64,000 nt of DNA from Chrysaora quinquecirrha (GCA_014526335.1 JACTAT010000016.1:2555901-2619900); one strand, 5' to 3'; shown: positions 11,450 to 22,785, counted from the first letter of the stretch. Notes: generated by a model not told the origin, from the sequence alone. Program-made: numbers and translations.

Positions 11450-11976
11450 CCCAATGGAATGGCCGTAGCCTTTTTCTCTATCGCACTTGGTCCCGGGCTC
11501 CAGATATCAACGTTGCTTCTGATGCAGCAGGCAGTAAGGGCTATGCAGCTATTTTCCAGAATGAATGGTTTGCTAACGAGTGGCCCCTAGGCACTGAGTC
11601 CATGAACATTGCTATTAAAGAACTAGTTCCAATAGTGATAGCAGCAAAACTCTGGGGCAATTGCTGGGAACGAAAACGTGTTGCCTTTCGTTGTGATAAT
11701 ATGGCAGTAGTCCTTTGCCTTCAAAATGGAACTTGTAAAGATAGGCACCTGGCCTTCCTATTAAGAGAGCTCTCCATACTGCTATCACCCAGGACTTCAC
11801 ATTTACTGCAGTCCATGTTCCAGGGCAAAAATGTCTTAGCTGATGCCCTATCTCGTTTTGACTTTCAGACATTCTTCAACACTGCCCACAATGCGGCTAC
11901 AGTACCGACAAATCCCCAAGGAGTACCTCCATCAGCTACTGTTTCCACCTTGACAATGACTGGCAGTCACTCTTAA
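11434..11976 (+). CDS. RNase H portion of the Ngaro-type polyprotein (frameshifted)
   Basis: This continues the RT polyprotein in a shifted frame and overlaps it by 16 nt. It has RNase H features: an aspartate in NVASDAAGSKGYAAIF, a glutamate in AIKELVPIVIAA, an aspartate in FRCDNMAVV and a final aspartate in LADALSRF. The internal start at 11434 is probably not a real initiation site. The protein ends in a low-complexity Pro/Thr tail. Confidence 0.85.
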   Translation: MAFLLTQWNGRSLFLYRTWSRAPDINVASDAAGSKGYAAIFQNEWFANEWPLGTESMNIAIKELVPIVIAAKLWGNCWERKRVAFRCDNMAVVLCLQNGTCKDRHLAFLLRELSILLSPRTSHLLQSMFQGKNVLADALSRFDFQTFFNTAHNAATVPTNPQGVPPSATVSTLTMTGSHS

Positions 11977-12901
11977 GTAACGCCTATCGCAAAATACCCA
12001 GAAGACATATGCATCTGCAAAAACAGTTCATTGACTTTTGTACCAAAATGGTTTCATTGACAGGCAGGGTTCTCCATTTCCTATCTCCGAATTGACTCTT
12101 CTTCGCTTTTATTGCAAATTTAAGCAAATCCTGCAAGGCATCTTCAGTTAAAGTTTATTTATCCGCAGTAAGGGCTCTTCAACTTCGACATGGATTTAAA
12201 GACCCTTTGGAGGGCTGCTTATGCGTCTCCCTCTAGCAACTCGTGGCCTCCGTCGTACAAGCTTCGCCAGCAAGGCAAAAATGCCTATTACTTTATTGGT
12301 TCTTCAACTTATAAAACTACACCTCAATTTGGAGAAGTTTGATGATGTCATGCTCTGGGCTGCCTGTCTGACAGCCTTCTTTGGTTTTTTAAGAGCATCC
12401 GAGTTCACAGTTCCCCCCGAGGGCTTCAATAACTCCAGACATTTAGCAATTACTGATGTTACGATTGATAAACATCCTAGCCCGGATAAAGTGTTTATTA
12501 AGTTAAAGTTCTCCAAAACAGATCAGTTTGGACGAAGTTGTATCGTAATCTTAGCACGACCAAGCAGCTCATTATGCCCTGTAACTGCTTTGCTCCAATA
12601 TTTACATTTGAGAGGAGATGCAAATGGTCCTCTATTTCTTTGGGGCAACGGGTCTGCCTTGACGAAAAGTACCCTGAATAATCGGCTGCAGAGTGTTCTG
12701 AAGAAATGTGGTTGGCCTCAAACATTCACTTTACACAGCTTTCGTGTGGGTGCAGCCACTACTGCGGCATCACTGGGCTTTCCAGATTATTTAATAAAAG
12801 CTCTAGGCCGTTGGTCCAGCGAAGCTTATAAGGTATACATAAAGATACCACAAAGCCAACTGATTAAGGCTTCAATCGCCTTGGGAACAGCATCAAATTG
12901 A
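11977..12901 (+). pseudogene. Tyrosine recombinase of the Ngaro-type element, N-terminus broken
   Basis: The C-terminal catalytic half is open from 12221 to 12901. It has the fold of phage-integrase-type recombinases: AACLTAFFGFLRASEF, then TLHSFRVGAATTAASLG (HxxR box), LGRWSSEAYKVYIK (the usual H/W, then the nucleophilic tyrosine). The N-terminal SAM-like region (about 11990-12220) is recognisable in fragments but split by stops and frame changes. The enzyme would integrate the circular DNA intermediate, but this copy is not functional. Confidence 0.85.
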
Positions 12902-13439
12902 ACTCGTCTTCGTCATGCCAGAATTTGATATCTCTTTTTGATAATTACAACTCTACGTTAACTATTCGTAATTTGGTTTTGTTGAGAGCAGATTTAAGAT
13001 TTTCTCGTTCTTTCGTCTTGCGTTCCTTGTTGCTTCCTGTTTTACTTGCCTCCCTTGCGGCTGGTCTGCCTCGTTTTCGTAGCATCCCAGTGATGCATGC
13101 AATAAACGTCCAAACGTCCACCTGAACAAACCATTGAACAAACAATCTAAACTAGCGGAAATACCCCCAGAAATAGTTTAAGAACAAGAATTAGATAGCT
13201 GGGATAGCTTCTGGTCTTGGGGTTTGAAATAGCTTTTTCTTTACCTTGAGAAAACTTACTCATCTGGGGGATTATCACTAGGCTCCGACTATGGTTATTA
13301 AGGACTGAGGCATGAAAGAGGTAGTACTCCATTATAAGGACATAAACTTATTGCTCCGGAGCCCCGATATAGGCAAGTGGTTCGTGCTCCGGTTTAGGAT
13401 AAACGTTTTACCCCCTCTATTAGCAACTATGGAGTGCTT

Positions 13440-13775
13440 CTGTATAAGAACAACAGGTTATTGCCTCAGCCAGGCAAGGGGTAGTGCTTCTGTATAAGCT
13501 CAAATGTTTTATTGCCCCTGCGGGGCACGTGGTATGGTAGGGCTTCGGTATAAGCACAAAAATTTCGTTGACCCTGCGAGGCAAGTGGTAGTGCTTCGGT
13601 ATAAGCACAAAAAGTTTATTGCCTCTGCGAGGCAAGTGTTAGTGCTTCGGTATAAGCACAAAAAGTTTATTGCCTCTGCGAGGCAAGTGGTAGTGCTTCG
13701 GTATAAGCACAAAAAGTTTATTGCCTCTGCGAGGCAAGTGGTAGTGCTTCGGTATAAGCACAAATGGTTATCACC
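13440..13775. repeat. 51-bp minisatellite with two hairpins per unit
   Basis: About six to seven copies of a 51-bp unit lie between the recombinase and B1. Each unit contains GTGCTTCGGTATAAGCAC and GCCTCTGCGAGGC, both inverted repeats that can fold. Because 51 is divisible by three, spurious repetitive frames appear on both strands; they are not genes. Early copies vary, including a GCCCC/GGGGC version of the second stem. Confidence 0.85.
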
Positions 13776-14039
13776 GAGTTAATGCCGTCTTTCTGGCAGG
13801 CGTGGTCTTTTACCCACTGTCATTTTGGCTTTTGGTTTCTTTACAAGGTGGCCGCTGGCTCCCCGGTGAAGTCAGCTGTGGTCCCTTGATATATTGGTTA
13901 TATGAGTTTGCTTTATGAATTTTGCATTATGTTCCTGATCTGCCATTTTTCTAGGTTTTTTAGGGCTGGGAGAAATTTTCAAGGGTTTTTTCTGTTGTTT
14001 ACGGTTGGTGATTCGATGGGGTCACACTGCGTGTTCTGT

Positions 14040-14148
14040 GGCCGAAATTTGCGTTGCAAATCGGAATCACCGACCGTAAAATTGGGTTCCTTGCTCATGC
14101 AACAAAGGCTGGTATGCTGACCGGCCAGTTTCTTGAGAATACATTAAA
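14040..14148. repeat. B1 split direct repeat of the Ngaro-type element
   Basis: This 109-bp repeat is identical by eye to B2 at 14651-14759. It starts GGCCGAAATTTGCG and ends AATACATTAAA. An internal inverted pair (GATTCGATGG upstream, AATCACCGACCG inside) may fold. It forms the 3' boundary module of the split-repeat element. Confidence 0.85.
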
Positions 14149-14311
14149 TCATGGTTAAATTTTTAATTTAAGCAACGTTAATGTTGAAAGAAACTGTTAT
14201 AATTATAATAAAAAGTAGGCCCGTGTTAAGTTTGAATGAACAGAGGGCCTTGCAATGTTTTGCTTCTCTAATCCCCTTGTTTTTCGGTAGAAGTATAATG
14301 CTGGATGCCGT

Positions 14312-14549
14312 CCAGGTCAATGGACGTCAGGAGATGAGTAAGGCTATATTTGTAGAACCCTTAAGGTGCCGCTCGCCTTAAGCATCTTTGAGGCTTCCTT
14401 TATGACAGTCTATCAGTCTAGAAATCCCTACGGTATCTGGCTGATCTCCAGGAAATCCCTGCATGTATTTAGCTGTGTTTTTCTTGAAGCGAGTTTCATT
14501 CGAAATCAACCACCGATAAGACAACTGGTCTAAATTCACGAAAATTTCT
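14312..14549. repeat. A2 split direct repeat of the Ngaro-type element
   Basis: This is the second A copy, 238 bp, between B1 and B2, as expected for the A1-B1-A2-B2 layout. It differs from A1 at scattered positions. Confidence 0.85.
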
Positions 14550-14650
14550 CCCTCCCGCCCTGTCCCTCTATTTATTTTTTGTTGAGTTTATGAGTGTTTG
14601 ATTATTTTATTTCGCAGTCGACCACTCCGGTCGTCATTGCCAGGTGTGCC

Positions 14651-14759
14651 GGCCGAAATTTGCGTTGCAAATCGGAATCACCGACCGTAAAATTGGGTTC
14701 CTTGCTCATGCAACAAAGGCTGGTATGCTGACCGGCCAGTTTCTTGAGAATACATTAAA
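14651..14759. repeat. B2 split direct repeat of the Ngaro-type element
   Basis: This is the second B copy and marks the 3' end of the retrotransposon. The sequence after 14759 returns to the hAT-like host element. Confidence 0.85.
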
Positions 14760-15223
14760 CTTTCTTATTTGACGCGTGTTCACTTGCTGATGTCGAAGCT
14801 AGATTTGAGGGCCCGCGCTATTAGCTTTCATAAATGCATAGCATGGTACGTCATCAGCGAATGAATCAGTAGGCAAATACGTCACAAACAGAAAGAATTT
14901 TGCATTGTTTTTTTCCTCAAATGCTATGGAAAAGACTAGACTAATAGCGTGGCCAAAAGTTGAGGGCACCTATTATCGGCTATTATCTCGTAAAGAAAAG
15001 AATGTCGGCGGCATCCTTTCAAAGGATTATAATATGAGGAGCAATATCCTTAGTGTGGAATCGTGGAACGCGGAATGCTGGAGACAGAAACAGGCCAGAT
15101 TCTCCACCTTATTTTACACAATTTTATTCGGATTTTATTTAAAAAACCTATAATGTAACTGCCTGAAAAATTGCTATTAAAGTAATAGCATTAATAGCAC
15201 TGTCCGCCGCCCCTGAGTTGTTG

Positions 15224-16480
15224 TATGTAATCCTGTGCTTGAGCGCTTGTTTTAGGACAAAATTCTCTTACTTTAAACACCTTCAAGATTTTTAGAATTT
15301 TTAGATGCCACCCGAAAGGTAATGTGAAATGTTGATGATATTTTTTTATGATATCTTAGCACAGACGAACATCTCGGATGGTAAACATTTTATTCGTTTC
15401 AATCGTTTATTTAAGGGTTGCTCTGCAGCAAAGCTATGTATTATGAATAAATGCATTATGAACTTACGAAATGGCTAGAGCTAGCAAAAAAACAAAAAAG
15501 TGGATTAAAGTTACCAAAAACTAAGCAAATAAGAATTGTAAATCATGCATTGACATTGATTTAGCGTTATGTAAATTTTCAATCATCCTTGTTTGTTTTG
15601 GTTTCTTAGAGTATAAGCTTGTGACCTTAAGTTTGCTTTTAGTTATCATTATTCGCTAAACAACTCACGTTAATTAACTGCATATATCTATCATTTGATC
15701 ATCTTGTTTCTCTTGGTCTGACGATCGCATGCATTCGGAGCTTGTCTCAGTTATTGCCATTGGCATATTAAACTTTTGAAGAAAGGACACAGAGTTTCTT
15801 TGCTATAACTAGTCACTGTATTATGCTTTCCTCAGATTAAAGTCAATTTTTTAGGCATTTCAGAAAAGGTATGATGAATTCCTGTTGCTGTAGTTTCTTC
15901 GATTGTGTAGGCCTAACATAAGGAATTCAGAGGTGTCTCATGAATTATAGTCTTTGCATAATTTTTACCCCCAACCATATTTATCTTTTGACTTTTACAC
16001 AACATCTCTTAGGTGTTTTTGAATTTTATTAGAAATTTTAAGTATGTTTTACGTGTTTCGAGCATATTTCGAAGAATCCCCGAAGAATACTTATTGTTGC
16101 TAATTCTACTAGCGCATACTATGTGGATATCCAGTACGGTGAGGGAATATCTCTGAGTACGAAGGCGGATGTTCAGTACGGTGGGGGTAAATAACCATCG
16201 TAAAATAAAGACGGGGCTAAAAATCCGAAAATATGTATAATAAGTCGTTGTTACGGGTGTTAAGGTTTCCGTAAAATATGTTGGCGATTTTACGGTTTCC
16301 GTAAAATATTTTGGCGTTTTAATGGTTTTGCCTACGACCCCCACACTTGGGTCAACAATTTCGCGCGTATTAGTCTAGCAGAGGGTATCGTTTTGCTTAC
16401 CAAAATTTGGTATGAATTGGCCTAGCCAGAATACAACAAGTTTCTTGTAAAAATTAGTCTAGCCAACGGGCTTCTCTGGG
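15224..16480. other. Gene-free AT-rich stretch
   Basis: No gene or RNA was recognised. A short duplicated motif, ACGGTTTCCGTAAAATAT, occurs twice at about 16260-16312, and CCAGTACGGTGAGGG / TCAGTACGGTGGGGG occur near 16130-16185. Confidence 0.4.
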
Positions 16481-16660
16481 AAGGACTGGGTTTATCAGAA
16501 AAAAACTGGGCTTTATATGAGAAAAACTGGGTTTATCAAAGAAAAACTGGGTTCATCTAAAAAAACCCAAATATCTGAGAAAAACTCAGTTTATCTGCAG
16601 GAAAATATGGGCTTTTCAGAAAAACGTAGTTTTTCTGGCAGAAAAAGCAAGGATTATCAG
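16481..16660. repeat. Degenerate minisatellite, unit GAAAAACTGGGTTTATC
   Basis: Six or so imperfect copies of a 20-30 base unit built on GAAAAACTGGGTTTATC run through this stretch. No coding signal. Confidence 0.7.
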
Positions 16661-16704
16661 AAAAACCAGGTTCCCCCCCTAAAATAGCACCATAATTAGC
16701 AAGA

Positions 16705-17301
16705 GGGGGTGTTTGGGTTTTACGGTTACACGGTTTTGCCAATATTTTTGCTCGGATTTTCGGCTTCTTCCGAAAAATTACGCGGTTTTTCGGTTTTCCA
16801 AATCTCGTCGGTGATCGGTTTTACGGCATTTCTGGTAGACCAGGCGTTGAAGGGGGGGGGGGGGCTATCGTCCCCCAAGGGCGAAATAAACGAGACCACT
16901 TTAGTTTGGTCAATTTGGGGACGCTGATTCCGAATATCAATGTTATACGGGCAATTTCCGGAAACTTCGGCCTCGTTTCCGTATTCGAAGTTCCGTTTGC
17001 CGTGGCTTTTTTGCTTTTGCCGTGGTGATTTTGCTTTTGCCGTGGCCTTTTTGCTTTTGCCGTGGTGATTTTGCTTTTGCCGTGGTATTTTGCTTTTGCT
17101 GTGGCAGATGTGGGCCACCGTATGAAATGAACAGTAAAAGTTGACGAACCTACAGTTTTCATTGATTCTCTGTGCAATTTTTTTTTAAATCGGGGACTTG
17201 AATCTTACCATACGGATTTGTTCAAAATATCGCACGGTTCTACGGATTTTGAACAAATTCTGAGCGGATTTACGGTTTCCAGACCCCCCAAACAGCCCCC
17301 C
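16705..17301. mobile_element. MITE with 8-bp target duplication (hAT-like)
   Basis: The termini are GGGGGTGTTTGGG at 16705 and CCCAAACAGCCCCC ending at 17301. The flanks tagcaaga at 16697-16704 and 17302-17309 are identical 8-bp duplications. The interior has a G-run at about 16852, a CGGTTTT-rich left half and an 18-19-bp minisatellite (TTTTGCTTTTGCCGTGG) of five copies at 17000-17105. No transposase. An 8-bp duplication fits hAT, but the termini are not a standard hAT consensus. Confidence 0.75.
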
Positions 17302-17309
17302 TAGCAAGA

Positions 17310-18347
17310 TAATCCAGATATAAACGGTACCATTTTGAATATGCTGGCGGCAACACCTACTCAAAATTTAGTCAAGAACTCCCCACCCTAATCTTTGATG
17401 CCTGGATGCCCCATGTGTATATTACAAACACCGACGCCCGGCCAGCCAGACCCAGCGGATTCCTTTCCCATATAAAACGGGGGTTTTCCTATTACTCTCA
17501 GTGAAAGAATTGACATGATTGGCTAGTTGAATAATCAGTTTTGTAAACAACTTCTGGTAGTCTGTTGTAATGGTCCCCATGAGAACATTCATGGCTTGAT
17601 TTACTGAATAAACAATTCAAAGAAAGCAACGAAAATGTCATCTCAACAAACCTCCTGGCCGCCTCCTGGCAGGATGGCATTGTTGTAATTGAAAACAACA
17701 ATGTTGACCAGCCACCAGCATGATGTTCATAAAGAATCGCCACACCCCACGTCCTATTTCGTGATCTTGAAAGGCGGAGGGCTTGAGATTTTCTAGCAGA
17801 ACTGCCTGTGATTCTGGCTGAATACAGAGCAAAGAGTAAGGTTTTACTGTAACTGAAGAAGGTGAGGCTACTTTGCTTTTAACTCTATACCGTTTTCAAA
17901 TTATGATATGAAAGAAAGGCTGTTTTAACGCCTCATTATTGTGAACTCAAAAATGTGATTTGGCAAAACAAGATCAAGACTGCAAGATGGGCGAAGCCTA
18001 TCAGAATCAGATAGCTGTTCATTTTCTGACGAGAAGCCATTTCACAGTGACTCCGTGAATAGGGTTCACAAATCATCTATAAGTCATAAGGTGGTTTCTT
18101 GTTAATTGAGGATTACAACATAGCTCTAAATCAATTTTAATTTTTAGTGATCAATTATACTTTTTTTAAAGCTAGTTCATGGTCAGGTGTGGTCTTTTTG
18201 TTACTGTTTGGGTTTCAGCCGTTTGGGTTGGGTTGGTTTGGTTATCTGCCTTTTATCGAGTGTTAATCTGTTATTGTTTAAAAACAGTGGATTAAAATAT
18301 CTAATATCACATCATATTTTATTTTTTTTCATTTAGTTTAAACCACC
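17310..18347. other. Gene-free stretch upstream of the 69-residue gene
   Basis: No coding family is recognised. The last 35 bases are a pyrimidine-rich tract ending in tttcatttag just before the ATG, consistent with a splice acceptor from an upstream non-coding exon that I cannot place. Confidence 0.4.
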
Positions 18348-18557
18348 ATGAATGTGCTTTGGGCGATTTTATGGTTCTTGTGTCTGATATTTTTGGCATG
18401 GCCTATCGGAGGATTTTGTGCTGGCTGGTACGTGTGCTGCCTGCCGTTCGAAGTTTGTATCGACCCAATAAAGCAGCTGAACGAAATGTTGTTCAAAGGA
18501 GTAAAGTTGCCTTATGAAGTCGCAGTTCGCATGAAAGAAGGAAAAACAAGTTGGTGA
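18348..18557 (+). CDS. Small hydrophobic membrane protein, 69 residues
   Basis: The start codon has an excellent vertebrate-type context (accaccATGaatg), preceded by what looks like an intron end (ttttcatttag), so the coding region would be a single exon. Residues 1-22 (MNVLWAILWFLCLIFLAWPIGG) are a strong membrane segment. Residues 24-40 are hydrophobic and cysteine-rich (two of them in WYVCCLPFEVC). An amphipathic basic tail follows. It resembles from memory a family of short uncharacterised animal membrane proteins with the order tryptophan-rich helix, FC.GWY, LPFE.C. I cannot assign a function. Confidence 0.65.
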   Translation: MNVLWAILWFLCLIFLAWPIGGFCAGWYVCCLPFEVCIDPIKQLNEMLFKGVKLPYEVAVRMKEGKTSW

Positions 18558-19735
18558 AAGTAATGGTTGCAGCACGAGACATGGACACAAATAATTCGTA
18601 CAGCATTTATTTTGAAAGCTTTTATTTGTCCGCAACAGAGAACTGTCACAGCCTGGCCTTGTCAACTTTTCAAATGTCCAACAGCTTTTGATTGTTATAT
18701 CTAAAAAAACAAAAACGTAGCCTTCTACATTTCAGTTTTTTAACTTTTGCTTATTTTTTAATGTACTTACTAGTGTGAAACTGAATTTCAATTTTACCAC
18801 TAATGTTTTTAAATTTGTCGTTGTTCATTTTTGTCGATTGAAACCATATCTCTGCGGTTGAGTTTCAACTTGAGACCCCGCGGCCCGCGGGCTGTTGTTC
18901 TTGTTTTCTTGTGCTTAAATTTGAAAATTCTGGGTAAAGTCCTTTCGCCCTTTGCGGCATATTTAATGTTTCGTTGATGAAAAAATGAGGAAATTAATGT
19001 AAAAAGAAAAAAATATGAAATGAAAATGGAATTAAGTACTGTAGTTAACATTTGCCTTGATTTTGAGTGGGGATCCCTTTTTCGCGCTCTCAGGTCAAAA
19101 TTCGTGTTCGATCAGAACATTGGGCGTTTGAATGGGGGGCGAGCCCCCGACTTTAAATATTTTTAGTTTATTGGGGGCGAGTTAACTTTCGAGAGGGGGC
19201 TAGTTGACTTTAAGGGGGGGGGGGCGAGTTGACTTTGAAAGTGGGGTGAGTTGACCTAAAAGTGGGGCGAGAGGGCGAGATGACTAGAAAATAGAAACCG
19301 AAAACAAGTGAACTGGCCTGGCAGTGGTAGACTGTAGACTTACTACACGAGTCGTAGTTATCGCTATTGAATTGAATTGCTGGACGCTCAAACTAAACTG
19401 TAGCGAACAACAACAACATCAATTCAATTCAATGTGAGCGAAAGTTAGGGACTTGGGAAGCAAGTCTACACTGCTGGCACTTGGCAGGCCAGTCCAGGTC
19501 GTGTTGTGTATGACCACGGCATGACATGCGGTGCTCGTAGAACTGGTGGTACTAGACAGAATGTTCTTGCTCCAACGAACGGCCTTTGCTTTTACTAGTT
19601 ACAGTTGCAAAAGATTTCCTGCTGTGAGTATCTATCTATTCTTTTATGTGTTCTAATCACCGGCAACACAAGAGTTTTGAACCTAATCAAATTTAGAAAG
19701 CAGACAGACGACAGAGGCCTACGGTGTACTTTTTG
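18558..19735. other. Gene-free stretch with G-rich minisatellite
   Basis: At 19130-19290 a degenerate G-rich unit (GGGGGCGAGTTGACTTT) recurs five or six times. Around 19370-19430 the short palindromic motif ATTGAATTGAATT appears in both orientations. No genes were recognised. Confidence 0.5.
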
Positions 19736-20000
19736 GGGGTATCAGGTCGATGTGCATGTGCCCAACCTCCGTTTCGCCCAACTTCCTTTTCGCTTCGCCA
19801 AAGCTGGTCTTTTCGCCCAACTAAATTGTTTGCTATTTATTGCTTTTTTTATCACTAAAACAGTCGCAGGTGATAATCAGGGGTTTGGGGGCAGAGCCCC
19901 CAATGTTATCGACCAAATGATTAGTAACAAACCAAATGGGTTGGGCACAACGTCTTAGCAGGTTGGGCGAAAAGGAAGTTTGGCGAATCGGTGGCTGGGC
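19736..20000 (+). repeat. Dispersed repeat copy (family also at 61423-62165)
   Basis: This segment contains GGTATCAGGTC, GCCCAAC(C/T)TCC, AGGGGTTTGGG and CGTCTTAGCAGGTTGGGCG in the same order as 61423-61606 and 62104-62165. In the second copy about 500 bp interrupts the unit. The ends carry GGGCGAAA/TTTCGCCC inverted motifs, so it may be a MITE. Confidence 0.6.
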
Positions 20001-20369
20001 TTAGTCCGGTGGCCAGTTGAGATGACCTTGACATCGAGTACATATGGGTTTTTATTTTATTTTCTGTTTATATAGTCATAGAAGACTCGAAAAAGCCAAA
20101 CTTGCCCCTTCCAAGGGTTGGGCAAATTTTTTTATGACCTGCCGAAGATACGTCATGTCCAAGGTAAAAATTTCATGGAAAAATTTTTATAAATTGTCAA
20201 AACATGGTATTGTTTGGTCTCATTCGAATGGAAATTGACTGTAGATTCCGAATTTGGCAATAAGGTTAGATTCTGTATATATTGATCAAAGATATTGCTC
20301 AAGACATTTGATTTTCATAAAAAAAATCAAAAAAGAAAAGCTAAGAAAAATGCTCTTTGAAAAATTATC

Positions 20370-20895
20370 TTTAGTTAGTTAGTTAGCATACAGTAGCTTG
20401 CAAGTTAGTAAGTTAGTTAGTTAGCTACTTTGGAAGATACTAAAATAGTAAGTAAGTTAGTAGTTAGTGAGTTGGTTAGGTAATTAGTTAGTTTGTTATT
20501 TAGTTAGATAGTTAATTAGTTGTTAGTTAGTTAGATACTGAGTTTGTTACTTAGTTAGTTAGTCTGATAGTTAGTTATCTAGCGTAGCTTCTTAGTTAGT
20601 CAGGTAATTAGTTAGCTACTTTCGAAGATATTAAGTTGGTTAGTTACTTAGTTACAAAGGGTAGTTAGTTAGTTAGGTAACTAGTTATATTTAGTTATAT
20701 TTAGTTATATTTATATTTATTATATTTAGTCAGTTTGTTAGTTAGCATAGCTTGCACGTTACTCAGTTCGTTAGTTAGCTAATTTGGGAGATAGTAAGTT
20801 AGTTATTAAGTTAGTTATTAAGTTAATTAGTTAATTAGTCAGTTAGTAAGGTAGTTACCTTGGAAGATAGTAAGTTAGTTAGTTAGTTAGTTAGT

Positions 20896-20936
<41 letters not shown>

Positions 20937-21150
20937 CAGTTAGTTAGTTAGTTAGTTAGTTAGTTACTTAGCTTATCTTGTAAGTTAGTCAGTTAGTAAG
21001 TTAGCTACTTTGGAAGATACTAAGTTAGTTAGTCAGTTAATTAGTAGTTGATTAGTTAGATAACTACTTAGTTAGTAACTTAGTTAGTAAGATAATTAAA
21101 TAGTTAGTTAGTTAGTTATTAAGTTAATTAGTTAGCGTAGCTTGTAAGTT
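20370..21150. repeat. TTAG tetranucleotide array (left arm)
   Basis: About 780 bp of TTAG/TTAGT-rich sequence, with inserts such as TTTGGAAGATA and GCATAGCTTGCA recurring every 100-250 bp. Confidence 0.9.
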
Positions 21151-21204
21151 ACTTAGTTAAGCCTACAAATATGATGGGCGTTCCAAGTAATTCTGGCAGG
21201 CATT

Positions 21205-21378
21205 GTAGTTAGCTAACTAACAAACTAACTAACTAACTAACTAACTATGCAGCTAAGAAACTAACTAGCTAGCTAACTAACTAATACAACTAATTAACTT
21301 AATCAATCTTATTAACTTAAAAACAAACAAACTAATTACCTAACAAGCTAGCTAACTGACTAACTAACGAACTAACTT

Positions 21379-21410
<32 letters not shown>

Positions 21411-22785
21411 CCTAACTAACTAACTAACTAACATGCAAGCTATGTCTACTAACTAACAATCTAGCAAACAAACTTATTAACTAACTAACTAACTAACTAA
21501 CTAAATAACTAACTTACTAACTAACTTATTAATTAACAACTTAACTAACACTAACTAGCTAACAACTATCTAGCTAGTTACCTAACTAAGTAGCTAACTA
21601 ACAAAGTAACTTACTAGGTTACTTACTATCTTCTAAAGCAGCTAACGAACAAACTGACGAACTGACTTACAATATTCGAAAATAGCAAACTAACAAACTG
21701 ACTAACGTACAAGCTATGCTACTTAAGTAACTAACTGACTAAATAACTAACTAACTAGCTAGCTAACTAACTAACTAACTAAATAACTAACTAACTAGCT
21801 AACTAACTAACTAACTAACAGCTATCTAGCTAGTTACGTAACTAACTAGCTAACTGACAAAGTAACTTACTATCCACCTTACTATCTTCTAAAATAGCTA
21901 ACTAACAAACTGACTAACTCACAAGCTATGCTACTTAAGTAACTAACTAACTAGCTAACTAACCAACTAACTAACTAACTAAATAACTAACTAACTAGCT
22001 AACTAACTAACTAACTAACAACTATCTAGCTAGTTACTTAACTAACTAGCTACCTAACAAAGTAACTTACTAACCACCTTACTATCTTCTATAGTAGCTA
22101 ACGAACAAAACTGACTTACAAAATTCTAAAATAGCTAACTAACAAACAAACTAACTAACTCACTAACTAAATAACTGACTAACTAAATATCTAACTAATT
22201 AACTAACTAACTACTAACTAACTAATTAACTAATCAACTAATCAACTAATTAACTAACTTACTAACTAACAACTATCTAGCTAGTTACCTAACTAACTAG
22301 CTAACTAATAAAGTAACTTACTAACTAACTTACTATCTTCAAAAGTAGCTAACGAACAAACTGACTTATTTACAAGGTATTCTAACTAAGTAGCTTACTG
22401 ACTAACTATAAACCTAACTAACTAGCAAACTAACAAACTAACTTACTAACTAACTTAAAATCTTCTAAAGCAGCGAACTAACAAACTGACTAGCTTACAA
22501 GCTATGCTACTTAAGTAACAACTAAATAACTAACGGACTAACTAACTAACCAACTAAGTAAGTAACTACGTAACTAACTAGCGATAAGACTAACTAATAA
22601 AACAAACTAACTAACTAACTAACTAACAAACCAACAAATAAATTACCTAACAAACTAACAAACAAACTAAATTTAACTAACTAACTAATATGGTAACTGA
22701 CTTACTTACTAACTTACTATCTTCTAAAGTTAACTAGCTAAGTCATTAACATACAAGCTATGCTAACTAACTAACGATAATTTTT
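21205..22785. repeat. CTAA tetranucleotide array (right arm)
   Basis: About 1.6 kb of CTAA repeats, the complement of the left array, including ACTATCTTCTAAA and CAAGCTATGCTA as inverted counterparts of the left-arm inserts. It is about twice as long as the left array. Confidence 0.9.

Larger units (their letters stand above)
9122..14759 (+). mobile_element. Ngaro/DIRS-type tyrosine-recombinase retrotransposon
   Basis: The order is A1 (9122-9359), three coding regions, B1 (14040-14148), A2 (14312-14549), B2 (14651-14759). This split-direct-repeat layout is diagnostic of Ngaro/PAT-like YR retrotransposons. Such elements replicate through a circular intermediate and insert by a tyrosine recombinase, without a target duplication. 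Coding content is a gag-like zinc-binding protein, reverse transcriptase/RNase H, then tyrosine recombinase. The RT/RNase H and the recombinase are both broken by frameshifts, so this copy is probably inactive. Confidence 0.85.
8119..15215. mobile_element. hAT-like element (8-bp TSD) containing a nested Ngaro/DIRS element
   Basis: The left end reads CAGGGGCGGCG at 8119 and the right end GCCGCCCCTG at 15215, an inverted pair typical of hAT termini. The flanks are an exact 8-bp duplication, agttgttg at 8111-8118 and 15216-15223. The host element is about 1.46 kb (8119-9121 plus 14760-15215) with no transposase, so it is non-autonomous. The rest is a later retrotransposon insertion. Confidence 0.75.

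Noticed and set aside
13440..13775. CRISPR-like array
   Set aside because: Units are continuous tandem repeats without unique spacers, in a eukaryotic context.
13504..13782. Repetitive open frames on both strands (17-residue repeats)
   Set aside because: They are produced by a 51-bp minisatellite, whose unit is a multiple of three; both strands stay open by chance.
20370..22785. TTAG arrays as internal telomeric sequence
   Set aside because: The unit is a tetranucleotide, not TTAGGG, TTAGG or TTAGGC, and lies inside a mobile element with inverted arms.
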